Source: Clostridiales bacterium | GTDB lineage: Bacteria; Bacillota; Clostridia; Lachnospirales; Cellulosilyticaceae | DNA: 64,000 nucleotides | Reading direction: 5' to 3' | NCBI GenBank assembly: GCA_019418225.1 | Contig: DYCF01000015.1 | Span: 1-64,000 of the forward strand | Part shown: positions 17,996 through 27,590 of the stretch, in pieces | Layout: every line of letters begins with the position of its first letter | Numbering within the stretch: position 1 is the first letter of the stretch | Position numbers and translations under genes: made by a program | The notes under the pieces: model-generated | The model's input: the letters and a program-made list of their open reading frames with translations, nothing else | The model's database searches: none | What the model was told of the DNA's origin: nothing

Positions 17996-18826
17996 TTATT
18001 TATATGCTTCTTTTAAATATGGGAATGTACTAAGTGGAATATAAAATGTCTTAGTGCCTTCTGCCTGAGGTGTGAAAACATATTCATTCATTAAGACTAC
18101 AATACCTGAATCTGATAAGTACCAATTACCTTCTGCAAGGCATTCTTCAACATGATCTTTATAGCCATAATATAAGTAACCTTTATCATCATCAACAGCA
18201 TCCTTAATCTCATCAACAATATAATCATGAATATATTGTTGTGCCTTCGTTTCATCAGTTACAATATCTTTAAACGTTAAAAGCTCACCTGTATTTAAAT
18301 CAAAGTTTTCTATAGAACGTTTAGGTCCGGTAGTTTCATCACCTGTATAGCTGCTATCTAACTTAATAAAGCTTATCACTTTATCGCCTTGATGCGCTAG
18401 CGTATAAGTATTATTGAGTTCATATCCTTTCCAAGAATTAGGATCGCCTTCATCACTCTTATAAACTTCTTTGTTGTAGTATTCTTTAGCTGCCTCATAA
18501 GCCACTTCTTTTTGCTTATTAACCGCTTCTACTTGTGCTTTATAATAATCATTAATCTTATTAACCGCTGCATTTTCACTACTTGCAGTTAAAATAGGGT
18601 AATTGCCTCTGATTTTTACAAGTAATGAACCTTTTCTACCATCTCTAATTTCTCCACCTAGCTTTTTAAATGTTACTTGTACTGCTTGTTTTTCCTGATT
18701 CGTCGTCTCAACTTTTGTTGTCTCTGTATTATTTGTGTTATCTGTAGTAACTGCTTGTGCTTGAACACTTAAGCTACCACCTAACATAGCTGCTGCAAAT
18801 GCCCATGCCCAAATTCGTTTTTTCAT
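17996..18826 (-). CDS. Secreted DUF4163/DUF3298 (RsiV-like) protein
   Basis: 276 aa. Signal peptide (residues 1-26, ending VQAQA), a Thr/Asn-rich linker, then a DUF4163-like region (ILTASSENAAVNKINDYY, about 75-92) and a DUF3298 region (YIHDYIVDEI to the C-terminus, with WYLSDSGIVVLMN). The same domain pair forms the extracellular part of the anti-sigma factor RsiV, but here there is no cytoplasmic anti-sigma domain, so it is a free secreted protein. Function unknown; lysozyme or peptidoglycan-fragment binding is conceivable from the RsiV analogy. Confidence 0.8.
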   Translation of the reverse strand: MKKRIWAWAFAAAMLGGSLSVQAQAVTTDNTNNTETTKVETTNQEKQAVQVTFKKLGGEIRDGRKGSLLVKIRGNYPILTASSENAAVNKINDYYKAQVEAVNKQKEVAYEAAKEYYNKEVYKSDEGDPNSWKGYELNNTYTLAHQGDKVISFIKLDSSYTGDETTGPKRSIENFDLNTGELLTFKDIVTDETKAQQYIHDYIVDEIKDAVDDDKGYLYYGYKDHVEECLAEGNWYLSDSGIVVLMNEYVFTPQAEGTKTFYIPLSTFPYLKEAYK

Positions 18827-19011
18827 ACTAACACCTTCTATTCTTGTTTTACTCTACATTTATATGCTTCTTTGAAATTTTTATCACATATTTATTGACT
18901 AATATTCACTTTTTGGAAGATGTTCTAAAAATACTTGACGTGCTTATTAAAAAGCCAGAATCTTTCTTATCTATACTTTACATTTAAGGGTTATACCACA
19001 AAATATGTACT

Positions 19012-19050
19012 AAAAACTCCTTGAAATCTTATCATTTTCAAGGAGTTTTT
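19012..19050 (-). terminator. Terminator after the alpha/beta hydrolase gene
   Basis: AAAAACTCCTTGAAA / TTTCAAGGAGTTTTT stem, nine bases after the stop at 19059 on the minus strand. Confidence 0.88.
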
Positions 19051-19058
19051 AATACACA

Positions 19059-19832
19059 TTATTTAATGAATTTCTTAATATCCGCTATAACTTGTGCTGT
19101 ATTTTCAAATAACATACCGTGACCAAAACCTTTATATGTAATAAGCTGTCCATCTTGTACTGTTTCAGCTAAATTCACTGCATCTTTAGGCTGAATAACT
19201 TGGTCTTCATCGCCGATTACCACTAGCACTGGAACACTTACACTGGAAACTTTACTTAAAATATCAAAAGGTGCAGCACTTACAAGGTCTTGATATAAAA
19301 GATCTGCATCTCTTAAATAGTCTAAGAAAAGCTGCTTAATCTCTGCTGCTCTTTCCTTGGGTGTAGCACTTCCACATACAATGCTATAAATCACATCAGG
19401 ATCGACTGTCGTGCTTGCCTTTAACATATTGCCTAAAGGGTTAGTTGCTAAATCCGCACAAGAACTGATAATGACAATCTGCTTAATTTCTGGAATGTTT
19501 TGTAACCCTAATGAAATGGCTGCAAATCCTCCTAATGAATATCCTAAAACAACTATTTCCTTAGAAAGTACATTTTCTGCTATAAGTCCTTTAATGGCTT
19601 GTGCTAGGCAACTTGTTAAGTCCTCAACGGAACTTTTTACAGAAGTACAGCTTTCTCCATGCCCTGGTAAATCTACAGTAATTGTGTTATACTCTGCAAA
19701 TTGGTCTGAAAACAGTCCCATAAACTCTTTTGTCATCCCTGAACCTGGAATGAAAAATAAAGATTTCTCAGCTTTTTTGTTCCCTATCTGACTGTAATAT
19801 ATTTCTTCATTTTCAACATTAATAGATGGCAT
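19059..19832 (-). CDS. Alpha/beta-fold hydrolase
   Basis: 257 aa from the ATG at 19832, which has AAGGAGAG eight bases upstream; the frame is open to 19868 but without a ribosome site. Nucleophile Ser in LGYSLGG, oxyanion PGSGM near residue 31, acid Asp in VIGDEDQ, catalytic His in GFGHGM close to the C-terminus. Cytoplasmic, no signal peptide. Substrate cannot be told from the sequence; resembles small esterases and lactonases. Monocistronic. Confidence 0.88.
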   Translation of the reverse strand: MPSINVENEEIYYSQIGNKKAEKSLFFIPGSGMTKEFMGLFSDQFAEYNTITVDLPGHGESCTSVKSSVEDLTSCLAQAIKGLIAENVLSKEIVVLGYSLGGFAAISLGLQNIPEIKQIVIISSCADLATNPLGNMLKASTTVDPDVIYSIVCGSATPKERAAEIKQLFLDYLRDADLLYQDLVSAAPFDILSKVSSVSVPVLVVIGDEDQVIQPKDAVNLAETVQDGQLITYKGFGHGMLFENTAQVIADIKKFIK

Positions 19833-19889
19833 ATTCTTTCTCTCCTTCATTATATATTTAAGTCTCAATATAGATTTTACATTTATATA

Positions 19890-20090
19890 GATTTCACATT
19901 TATAAATTTTAGTTACTCATGATTTTGAGTCATGTGAAATCATTGAGAGAAAACAACTTACGTACATGTATATTTCAAGTTTTTAGTTGGTTTCTCTATA
20001 AATTTTAGTTATCCATGATTTTTAGTCATGTGAAATCATTGGGAAAAACCTATTTATGCGATGTATCATTTAAGTTATAGTTGGTTTCTT
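19890..20090. repeat. Composite intergenic palindromic repeat (module 1 + module 2, twice)
   Basis: Module 1 (19890-19941, 52 bp) begins GATTTCACAT and ends ATGTGAAATC, with an inner CATGA/TCATG-type stem. Module 2 (19942-19996) is an imperfect palindrome ending GTTGGTTTCTCT. Then comes a module 1 that has lost its left arm (19998-20037) and another module 2 (20038-20090). A left-arm fragment (TAGATTTTACATTTATA) also precedes it at 19871. Related copies are at 30791, 42795 and 48047. Region 19833-20256 has no gene. Confidence 0.85.
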
Positions 20091-20180
20091 TATATTTTAT
20101 CACACTTTTGAGAATTTTTGATATATTAATTTATTATACCTCTTATAGAGAATATCTTCTTGAAATACATACACATCTAT

Positions 20181-20222
20181 AAAAAAAATCCTTGAGCTTC
20201 TATGTCTCGTTGCTCAAGGATT
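20181..20222 (-). terminator. Terminator after the DUF421 gene
   Basis: AATCCTTGAGC / GCTCAAGGATT stem with an 8-A run on the plus strand (T-run on the minus strand), 35 bp after the stop at 20257. Confidence 0.88.
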
Positions 20223-20256
20223 GGTCACTATTTATATAACACTATAAAGCTTACTT

Positions 20257-20817
20257 TTAACGTTCTTCATGATGCCTCATAAAGTCTTCTACTTTCACAA
20301 TAGCCTTTTGTTTCGCCTCTTCACTCAGCACTTCATTTAAAATATAAATCATATCTTCTACTCTTACAGGTTCTGCTGCCTTTGTAAGCTTAAAACCAAA
20401 CTCTCCATTTGTTTCTAATGTACCTTCTTCTACATATGAAAGTTTTGCTATCCCTTCCTGTCTTAATCTAGATAGCACTTCTTCTTTTGTAATGCGCATC
20501 TTCTTAAGCTCTGACTCAACAAAAATGCCATTCCGAATAATAACCACTTTATCCCCTACGGCCAGCCTTTTAAATCCTTTAGAATAAAATGAACATAATT
20601 CAAAAATAATCAAGAGCACAACAAAGATAATACACGCAATAATCGTTTTGATAACATCCTTATCTGCAAAAGGTTCCACAATGATTGCACCAATAGAAAT
20701 CATCATTACTGTCTGTGCAATAGTCATTTGTGAAATGGAACGTCTTCCTGTAAAACGTATAAGTGCAACAGCTATAATAAATAAAATAATAGGCTTTAAT
20801 AAAAAAGGAATCTCCAT
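20257..20817 (-). CDS. DUF421/YetF family membrane protein
   Basis: 186 aa. Two to three N-terminal transmembrane helices with the conserved RFTGRRSISQMT motif (about 21-32), then a soluble C-terminal domain with the paired pattern VIIRNGIF...LRQEGIAKLSYVEEGTLETNGEF. Members are common in Firmicutes (for example YetF, YdfS); biochemical role unknown, some are sporulation-associated. TAGGAG precedes the ATG. Not tightly linked to nagA upstream (gap 120 bp). Confidence 0.88.
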   Translation of the reverse strand: MEIPFLLKPIILFIIAVALIRFTGRRSISQMTIAQTVMMISIGAIIVEPFADKDVIKTIIACIIFVVLLIIFELCSFYSKGFKRLAVGDKVVIIRNGIFVESELKKMRITKEEVLSRLRQEGIAKLSYVEEGTLETNGEFGFKLTKAAEPVRVEDMIYILNEVLSEEAKQKAIVKVEDFMRHHEER

Positions 20818-20937
20818 ACATCATCACTCCTATTGAAGTAGTATGTGTCATTGTCTCTAAATCCATTCATGAAGCTACTTATGATTCCCGCCTTTATTGC
20901 CATTGCCACGGGCTACCTTTATGCTATAAATTTAAGT

Positions 20938-22077
20938 TTACATCTCACTATAAACTTCTTGACCTTTAATAAAAACTTTCTTAATCTGAACCTTTTCATC
21001 AAATAATAATAGGTCGGCATCATAGCCTTTTTGAATTAAACCTTTATGAGTATCTACCTTACATAACTTTGCAGGATTATAAGTTGCCATCTTCACAGCT
21101 TCATATAACGGTAAGTTGCAGTTTTCATAAACATTACGTACTGCCTTATCTAAAGTGAGCACAGAACCTGCTAACGCACCATTTTCAAGCCGCGCTGCCC
21201 CATCTTTCACAATAACCTTTTGTCCACCTAAGGCATAGTCGCCACTTGGCATACAACATGCCATCATTGCATCACTTATAAGTAACACCTTATCTGTCCC
21301 TTTTTGCTTATAGGCAATACGTAATGCCGAATAAGTACTGTGAATGCCATCAGCAATTGTTTCTGTCGTAATATTACTATCAAAGATGGCACCTACCACA
21401 CCAGGGGCCCTATGGTTAAATGGGCGCATCGCATTATATAAATGCGTAGAATGTGAAATCCCCCACCCTATGGCCTCTTGCATCTCCTCATAAGTTGCCA
21501 TTGTATGTCCTGCTGAACATACAATGCCCTGCGCCTTAAGATACGCAATAAGTTCTTTCGCACCTTCTAATTCAGGTGCAAGCGTAATAGATACTACTGC
21601 TTCCTCGCATCCTGCTACCATCTGCTTATAGGTTTCTATAGACGGCCGCTCTAGATACCTTGGATTTTGCGCACCTATCGCTTTAGGACTTACAAATGGG
21701 CCTTCTAGATGGGCGCCTAATATCTGTGCCCCTTCACTTCCTCCATTTTTAAGTAGCTTAATCGCCTTCAGCGTCTGCTGAATTTCAGAAATAGCAACGG
21801 TCATTGTCGTTGGTAAAAAAGAGGTTGTCCCATGCTTCAAAATAGCCTTTGAAATATTATTTATAGCTTCTATTGTTCCATCCATAGTGTCACATCCATT
21901 TGCACCATGAATGTGTACATCAATGAAGCCTGGCGAAAGATATAACCCCTTAGCATCTAACACTTCAGCGCCTCCGTATTCTTTTGGATTGATTGCCTTG
22001 ATTTTTCCTGCTTCAACCCTTACTGACCCAAATTCTATCCTATCTTTATAAATAATATGGCAATTTGTTATAATCAT
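20938..22077 (-). CDS. nagA: N-acetylglucosamine-6-phosphate deacetylase
   Basis: 379 aa, normal length. Amidohydrolase signature DVHIHG (His55, His57), metal ligand Glu in AHLEGPFVS (near 126), His in SAGHT (near 189), His in STHLYNAM (near 211), catalytic Asp in LISDAM (near 267). Converts GlcNAc-6-P to GlcN-6-P and acetate, a step between chitin or peptidoglycan amino sugars and glycolysis. No nagB or PTS gene is adjacent: instead it follows the selenium cluster by 30 bp, so it is probably co-transcribed with it by chance of arrangement. Confidence 0.93.
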   Translation of the reverse strand: MIITNCHIIYKDRIEFGSVRVEAGKIKAINPKEYGGAEVLDAKGLYLSPGFIDVHIHGANGCDTMDGTIEAINNISKAILKHGTTSFLPTTMTVAISEIQQTLKAIKLLKNGGSEGAQILGAHLEGPFVSPKAIGAQNPRYLERPSIETYKQMVAGCEEAVVSITLAPELEGAKELIAYLKAQGIVCSAGHTMATYEEMQEAIGWGISHSTHLYNAMRPFNHRAPGVVGAIFDSNITTETIADGIHSTYSALRIAYKQKGTDKVLLISDAMMACCMPSGDYALGGQKVIVKDGAARLENGALAGSVLTLDKAVRNVYENCNLPLYEAVKMATYNPAKLCKVDTHKGLIQKGYDADLLLFDEKVQIKKVFIKGQEVYSEM

Positions 22078-22107
22078 TGTACGTTCTCTCTTACTTATAT
22101 TTTATCA

Positions 22108-23100
22108 TTAACCAACTATCAGTACTTCCATCGTTCCACCGCAAACCATGCCTTCATCTTCTGCAAAATCACTAGTAAGATCTAGGGTAACTACTTTGTA
22201 ACTTGCACTGCCTATCATATTTCTTGCAATATGAATCACCTGATTTTCACTGCAGCCGCCACCAATAGAGCCTATGGTATATCCAAGTTTTGTAACCGCC
22301 ATAATAGCCCCTGCTTTTCTTGGCGTAGAACCTTTAGTTGACAAAATCATCACCATGGCAAAAGGTTCATCTTGCTGTGTAATTTGCTCCAAAAACTCTA
22401 GTGTATCATAACATAAGCAAAGATTATCTGTAGACTTTAATGGATTAATCGTACGCTTTACCTTAATCAGCTCTGATAAAATAGAGATAGAAATTTCTTC
22501 TGGTGTTTGTGCCCCTATAGAAAGGCCTATTGGCGTACAAATCGTTTCTAACTTTTCTTTATCAAAGCCGTCTTCTACAAGCTTATCAAATAAACTACCT
22601 ACTCTTCTTCTTGACCCAATAAGCCCTACATAATTCGGCCATGTACCTTCTAATAAAGCCTTAAGGCAAGCTTCATCTTCATGATGGCCACGGGTAATAA
22701 CGGCCACATAATCATTAGGTGTTATTTTTAGATTTTTGATAGCTGCTGGAAATGCCTCACAAATAGTCTCTTTTGCATATGGAAAACGCTGCTTACTCGC
22801 AAATCGTGGCCTATCATCCACCACCGTCACTTTAAATCCAGTTTTACTGGCAAATTCACATAATGGCAAGGCAATATGTCCGCCGCCAAGTAAAATAAGC
22901 CTTTCTGATGGAATATAAGCGTAGCATAAGGTATCACTACACGCTGACATATGTGACATAAGTTCTTTAGGTGTTTGCACTGGTATAACCAGTGTTTCAA
23001 GTTCATTTACTTCTCCAGATTTTGCACCCATATGTAGTTTTACTAAAGCTATCGTTCCTGTTTGTAATATATTTAATATTTTTAAGTAAATCTCCTGCAT
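22108..23100 (-). CDS. XdhC/CoxI-family molybdenum-hydroxylase maturation protein, domain order reversed
   Basis: 330 aa. Residues about 65-210 form a Rossmann domain (LLGGGHIALPLCEF, VVDDRPRFA, ITRGHHED, YVGLIGSRRR); residues about 236-330 form the XdhC_CoxI domain (STKGSTPRKAGAIM, IGSIGGGCSE, CGGTMEV). In textbook XdhC the XdhC_CoxI domain comes first. XdhC proteins load sulfurated molybdopterin cofactor into xanthine dehydrogenase-type enzymes. AAAGGAG precedes the ATG. In this cluster it most likely serves a selenium-dependent molybdenum hydroxylase. Confidence 0.9.
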   Translation of the reverse strand: MQEIYLKILNILQTGTIALVKLHMGAKSGEVNELETLVIPVQTPKELMSHMSACSDTLCYAYIPSERLILLGGGHIALPLCEFASKTGFKVTVVDDRPRFASKQRFPYAKETICEAFPAAIKNLKITPNDYVAVITRGHHEDEACLKALLEGTWPNYVGLIGSRRRVGSLFDKLVEDGFDKEKLETICTPIGLSIGAQTPEEISISILSELIKVKRTINPLKSTDNLCLCYDTLEFLEQITQQDEPFAMVMILSTKGSTPRKAGAIMAVTKLGYTIGSIGGGCSENQVIHIARNMIGSASYKVVTLDLTSDFAEDEGMVCGGTMEVLIVG

Positions 23101-23148
23101 CTATTCATAACTCCTTTATCCTTTTATATCTTACCGCGATGATGCTTC

Positions 23149-23862
23149 TTAGAAAAACTTGCCTTCTTTAAGCACTACAGCATTTGTATAATCCATTTCC
23201 TTGAGATACCTTAGAATCTCCTCAGCTTTTTGCTGCTCCTTCTCACCGGTCACTTTATTAATAAAAACAGCATACTTCTGCATAGCATTTCTATTTTCTA
23301 AGTACCCTTTATAAATAAGTGTCGCGATATCTTTTGCGTCTAAAAGATGTGATGCCTCTACACCTAATATTTGCTGGGCGATTTCAAAACGGTGACAGAC
23401 TTCTTTTACAGGTCTTCCTATACTCTCAATGCCTGTAACAACGATTACCATTTGTGTCCCCATTGCAAGGGCTGGCTCAAATGCTGCTGGCATCTTTACA
23501 GGTAACCTTCTAGACCCATCTGCTTCTACTAAAACAACATCGCTTACTTCTAAAAGTGCCTCAAAAAATTTCTGACTGACACCCTTCATTTTTTCCTCAT
23601 TTGCCCTTGTACCTACAATGACGAAGTGTTCCTTCGCTAACGCCTTCTTTATGGCATTTATATCTTCATCCAGTACATAATGACTATGGGGCAAATACAT
23701 ATGGGTAGTTGTAGTGATTACTACTTTTTTCCCTTTTCTCACAAATTCATCTTTTAATGTATGGATGCATGTAGTCTTTCCGCCTGCACCTACTACAGAA
23801 ATCACCATCTTTTCCTTCATTTCTATATGTAATGCTTCTATTAATTTCATTTTTAAGTTCAT
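23149..23862 (-). CDS. yqeC: Selenium-dependent hydroxylase accessory protein YqeC
   Basis: 237 aa. P-loop VVGAGGKTT (about 23-31) followed by ITTTTHMY, LVEADGSR (about 114-121) and a GRPVKEVCHRFE segment, the YqeC family pattern. Marker gene, together with yqeB, for the labile-selenium trait of selenium-dependent molybdenum hydroxylases; its exact reaction is not established. GGGTGAGAAA precedes the ATG; 18 bp after the desulfurase-like gene. Confidence 0.9.
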   Translation of the reverse strand: MNLKMKLIEALHIEMKEKMVISVVGAGGKTTCIHTLKDEFVRKGKKVVITTTTHMYLPHSHYVLDEDINAIKKALAKEHFVIVGTRANEEKMKGVSQKFFEALLEVSDVVLVEADGSRRLPVKMPAAFEPALAMGTQMVIVVTGIESIGRPVKEVCHRFEIAQQILGVEASHLLDAKDIATLIYKGYLENRNAMQKYAVFINKVTGEKEQQKAEEILRYLKEMDYTNAVVLKEGKFF

Positions 23863-23880
23863 TTTCTCACCCTAATCTCT

Positions 23881-25017
23881 CTAATTGGCTAACTCACGAA
23901 CTGCTTTAATCCCTATGTTAACTTCTTCTTCCGTATTAAAATAAGAAAAGCTAAATCTGACAGCCCCCTGCATCTTAGTTCCTAATGCTTCATGCAATAG
24001 TGGCGCACAATGTCCACCATTTCGTGTCGCTATGCCATATTTCTCCATGAGTAAGTCACTTATAAGTCCTGAATCTTTTTCACCAATATTAAGCGCTACA
24101 ATAGGTGCCCTGTTTTTATCTGTAAAATCGCCATAAACTGTGACACCTTTAATATTTTTCACACCTTCATAAAACTGCCACATTAGTGCTTGTTCCTTTA
24201 ATCTAATGCATTCTAATCCTTCTTTTAATACAAATGACACCCCCGCCTTTAAGCCTGCAATGCCATGTGTATTTAGGGTGCCAGCTTCTAAAGCATCTGG
24301 CATCTGACAAGGATGATGATGCCGATAAGTATTTATGCCGCTTCCCCCTACTTTTAAAGGCCTTATATCAATACCTTCTCGCACATATATTCCGCCAGTT
24401 CCTTGCGGGCCATATAAACTTTTGTGTCCTGTAAAGCATAAAATATCTATGCCATCTTTTGTCACATCTATGGGTAATATACCTGCTGACTGAGAAGCAT
24501 CCACTATAAAGAGTAAATCATATGCCTTGCAAAGCTTCCCTATCCTACGAATATCCACCACATTGCCTGTCAGGTTAGATGCATGTGTGCAGATAATCGC
24601 CTTTGTATTTGCTTTAATGCGCTTACCTATTTCTTCGTAATCAATGACACCATTGGCATCACATTTTACAAAAGAAATTTCAATAATGCCTGCTTCTTCT
24701 AGCTGATACAAAGGTCTTAAAACACTGTTATGCTCAAGCACAGTCGTAATCACATGATTACCTTGGTTAAATATACCCTTGATGGCGGTGTTCAAACTTT
24801 CTGTCCCATTGTAAGTAAAGGCAATGCGGCTCTCATCACTCACGCCAAATAGCTCTGCCAACTTAAGCCTTGTCTCATACACAGTTCGACTCGCCGCTAA
24901 AGCATATCTTGAAATTCCTCTAGCAGCATTGCCACTTTCATGCAAAGCTTCCATAATCGCTGTATAGACTTCTTCTGGCTTTCTTAAAGTCGTAGCTGCA
25001 TTATCAAAATATATCAT
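23881..25017 (-). CDS. Cysteine desulfurase-like aminotransferase class V protein (EF2568 family)
   Basis: 378 aa from the ATG at 25017, which overlaps the yqeB stop as ATGA and follows GGGGTGGAAG; an upstream in-frame start at 25065 would lie inside yqeB. PLP-binding Lys in TGHKSLYGPQG, start motif YFDNAATT, active-site Cys in GGHCAPLLH. This desulfurase/selenocysteine-lyase subfamily travels with selD, yqeB and yqeC. Expected role: deliver sulfur or selenium for the hydroxylase cofactor. Confidence 0.9.
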   Translation of the reverse strand: MIYFDNAATTLRKPEEVYTAIMEALHESGNAARGISRYALAASRTVYETRLKLAELFGVSDESRIAFTYNGTESLNTAIKGIFNQGNHVITTVLEHNSVLRPLYQLEEAGIIEISFVKCDANGVIDYEEIGKRIKANTKAIICTHASNLTGNVVDIRRIGKLCKAYDLLFIVDASQSAGILPIDVTKDGIDILCFTGHKSLYGPQGTGGIYVREGIDIRPLKVGGSGINTYRHHHPCQMPDALEAGTLNTHGIAGLKAGVSFVLKEGLECIRLKEQALMWQFYEGVKNIKGVTVYGDFTDKNRAPIVALNIGEKDSGLISDLLMEKYGIATRNGGHCAPLLHEALGTKMQGAVRFSFSYFNTEEEVNIGIKAVRELAN

Positions 25018-25814
25018 TTCTTCCACCCCAAAAGCACTGCCTCCATTACACCACCAGCAATACACCTTGCCTTATCCGATATGGTAAAGCAGTTATTCTT
25101 CTCATTTTCTCTTGGATCAATATCTATAATTTTAAGGCCTTCTTCTACTTGATAGCCTTCTCTAATCATACCTCTTATCACACCCGTTAATGTGGCGCAT
25201 ATAGGCTGATTGCCTACATAAGCAATAATCTCGCCTTCTTTTGTAAGGTCACTAATCCCTTTTACCCCATGAAACTTACCTGAAACAGGGGCATGAATTA
25301 CACGTTCTTTTCCATAGCCATTAATAAGGCCCGGTATGCCAGTATTGGGCTTTGCCATACCTTTTTCGATAATTCGCCCTAAATTATGTCCTCTGCTTGT
25401 TTCGATGACATAATCCACATCTACTCCCGCTTCAAAACCAGGTCCTAATCCAATCGTAATAGGTGCCATTTCACGATGGGTTCCTATATTTTTCTTTGCT
25501 ATAATGGCATCTATTACTGCTATCGGTTTAATCTCTGCAATACAGCTTCCTTCTGCATCAATGAGCAGTGGGACATGCCCCTTTTTTAAAACATCAAGGG
25601 CTTCTTCATAGTGATTTACCTTGACGCAGCATATGCCTTCTACCTCAGCTTGTCCATTATAAACGGCTTCACAAAAAGAAACACTTCTGCGAATAGCAGT
25701 TGGCAGTTTTGTCTCTAATACGATTACCTTAAAGCCGCTTCTTACTAATTTATGTATCACCCCGGTGGCAAGGTCTCCGCCACCTCTTACTATAATTATC
25801 TCATCAAAAATCAT
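25014..25814 (-). CDS. yqeB: Selenium-dependent molybdenum cofactor biosynthesis protein YqeB
   Basis: 266 aa. Opens with a nucleotide-binding-like IIVRGGGDLATGVIHKL and contains AVIDAIIAKKN, GLGPGFEAGVDVDYVIETSRGHNLGR (in part), and PVSGKF, all characteristic of the EF2564/YqeB family. With selD and yqeC it defines the selenium-dependent molybdenum hydroxylase maturation set; its catalysed step is unknown. Ends in the desulfurase gene start (4-base overlap). Confidence 0.9.
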   Translation of the reverse strand: MIFDEIIIVRGGGDLATGVIHKLVRSGFKVIVLETKLPTAIRRSVSFCEAVYNGQAEVEGICCVKVNHYEEALDVLKKGHVPLLIDAEGSCIAEIKPIAVIDAIIAKKNIGTHREMAPITIGLGPGFEAGVDVDYVIETSRGHNLGRIIEKGMAKPNTGIPGLINGYGKERVIHAPVSGKFHGVKGISDLTKEGEIIAYVGNQPICATLTGVIRGMIREGYQVEEGLKIIDIDPRENEKNNCFTISDKARCIAGGVMEAVLLGWKK

Positions 25815-25879
25815 TACGTCTATCCTTCTTATTTTCTTATTACATCATTTTAGTTTGATTAGCTGTTTCCTAGCATTTA

Positions 25880-26515
25880 TTATGGTTTAATAATTTTATC
25901 TGCAGCGGCTAGTGTTTCCACAATATCATACATATTAGTCACTGTGCCTACTGCTAATTCATCTTTAATCCCATAATAATCAAGGCACGTTCCACATGTC
26001 ATAATGCATACGCCTTTTTCTTCTAAAAGCTGTAAATCACCTATGACTTCTGAAGATGCTATGGCTAACTTGGCACCATTATTATACATAATAATTTTCG
26101 TTGGCAACTTTTCTAAACTTGTTAATGAATAAATAAAACCTTTCAGCAATAGTTTGCCTAGTTGCGCCTCACCTTCACCCATTTGATCTGAACTTAAGAC
26201 TACCACTGTATCACTTGTAGGTGTCGCACTTGGCATTTCACACATTTCAAATGCCATATCATCTCTTTCATCGTAAGCTTCGCTTTCTTGTACTTCTTGC
26301 ACTTCCATTCTTACAATATAATGCTTTTCACTTATGCCTTCACTGGTATAAGATAATTGCTTCTGTACCGCCAGTTTCACTAAGTTTTCCATTGCAATTT
26401 CATTATCCACACTAACTTCTAATGTATCTCCTGCGCTTAACTGTGCCAATGCCTTCTTAGCTAAAATAAGTGGCATAGGACATTGTTTACCTCTTGCTTC
26501 TATATGCTTTATCAT
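25880..26515 (-). CDS. yedF: Sulfurtransferase-like selenium metabolism protein YedF
   Basis: 211 aa. N-terminal TusA-like domain (ARGKQCPMPLILAKKAL with the CPMP motif, Cys13) and C-terminal DsrE-like domain (VVVLSSDQMGEG, NNGAKLA, MTCGTCLDYYGI). The family is found next to selD and is thought to bind or carry selenium/sulfur. 25 bp after selD. Confidence 0.9.
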   Translation of the reverse strand: MIKHIEARGKQCPMPLILAKKALAQLSAGDTLEVSVDNEIAMENLVKLAVQKQLSYTSEGISEKHYIVRMEVQEVQESEAYDERDDMAFEMCEMPSATPTSDTVVVLSSDQMGEGEAQLGKLLLKGFIYSLTSLEKLPTKIIMYNNGAKLAIASSEVIGDLQLLEEKGVCIMTCGTCLDYYGIKDELAVGTVTNMYDIVETLAAADKIIKP

Positions 26516-26540
26516 TTACTTTCTCCTTTATGTCTTTTAC

Positions 26541-27575
26541 TTATTTAACGATGATTTCATATTGCTTTCTTGGCGTAATCTCACCTACTATTTGGGCATC
26601 TATGCCTTTTTGCTTAAGTGCCATGCAGGCCTTTTGTGCCTCTTCTTTATTTAAACTAATTAATAAGCCGCCTGAAGTCTGTGGGTCAAATAATACTTCC
26701 TCCATACCAAATGAAATACCTTCAAAATGGACATATTCTTGCAAATGTTTGCGGTTTCTCTGCCCTGCTGCTGTAATAAGAAACTCTTCAGCATACTCTA
26801 AGGCATGCTTAATAATTGGAAGTCTCTTACTTTCAATCTCACAACTATAATCTTCTTGCATCATTTCATGTAAATGCCCCAAAAAGCCAAAACCGGTCAC
26901 ATCTGTACAAGCATGTACCTCGTAATTTTTAATCACTTCTGCTGCATATTTATTAAGGGTAGTCATTGACTTTATAGCTTCTGCCATAGCATTCATTTTA
27001 TCCTCACCTACGCGGTGAGCTGTAGCTACAATGCCCACACCTAAGGGCTTAGTTAAAATAAGCGCATCACCTATCTGGCTCCCCTTATTCTTGTAAATTT
27101 TCTTTGGATGAATAATTCCTGTTACAGAAAGACCATATTTCACACTTTCATCCACTATAGAATGGCCACCTGATAATACACCGCCAGCTTCTTTTACCTT
27201 TTCACTGCCACCTTGTAAAATCTTACCTAAAATGTTTAAATCCATATGCTCTTCGTAACACACAATATTAAGTGCTGTTTTGACCTCACCACCCATAGCA
27301 TAAACATCACTTAAGGCATTGGCTGCTGCAATCTGTCCAAATATATAAGGATCTTCTACCATAGGTGGAAAGAAATCTAAAGTTTGAACCATAGCAATTT
27401 CATCAGTTAATTGATACACTGCTGCATCATCTAGCCCATCAAATCCTACTAATAAGTTAGGATCTTCAAACTTAGGCAGCTTAGCTAATACCTCACCTAA
27501 TAGCCCTGGTCCTAATTTGGCTGTACAGCCCCCACCTTTACAAAATATAATTTCTTGCGACATCTTCTCTTCCAT
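26541..27575 (-). CDS. selD: Selenide, water dikinase
   Basis: 344 aa. Makes selenophosphate from selenide and ATP. Catalytic Cys17 in GGGCTAKLGPG with Lys20; this is the Cys form, not a selenocysteine form. AIRS-type motifs VGFDGLDDAAVY, ILTKPLGVGI, CTDVTGFGFLGHL and DPQTSGGLL are all present, so the protein looks intact. No selA, selB or selC is visible in the window; the selenophosphate may serve the molybdenum hydroxylase cofactor, selenoproteins, or tRNA selenouridine elsewhere. Confidence 0.95.
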   Translation of the reverse strand: MEEKMSQEIIFCKGGGCTAKLGPGLLGEVLAKLPKFEDPNLLVGFDGLDDAAVYQLTDEIAMVQTLDFFPPMVEDPYIFGQIAAANALSDVYAMGGEVKTALNIVCYEEHMDLNILGKILQGGSEKVKEAGGVLSGGHSIVDESVKYGLSVTGIIHPKKIYKNKGSQIGDALILTKPLGVGIVATAHRVGEDKMNAMAEAIKSMTTLNKYAAEVIKNYEVHACTDVTGFGFLGHLHEMMQEDYSCEIESKRLPIIKHALEYAEEFLITAAGQRNRKHLQEYVHFEGISFGMEEVLFDPQTSGGLLISLNKEEAQKACMALKQKGIDAQIVGEITPRKQYEIIVK

Positions 27576-27590
27576 ACTTACCTCTCTTCA

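Noticed and set aside
20860..20937. Possible small RNA between nagA and the DUF421 gene
   Set aside because: No hairpin plus T-run and no promoter seen.
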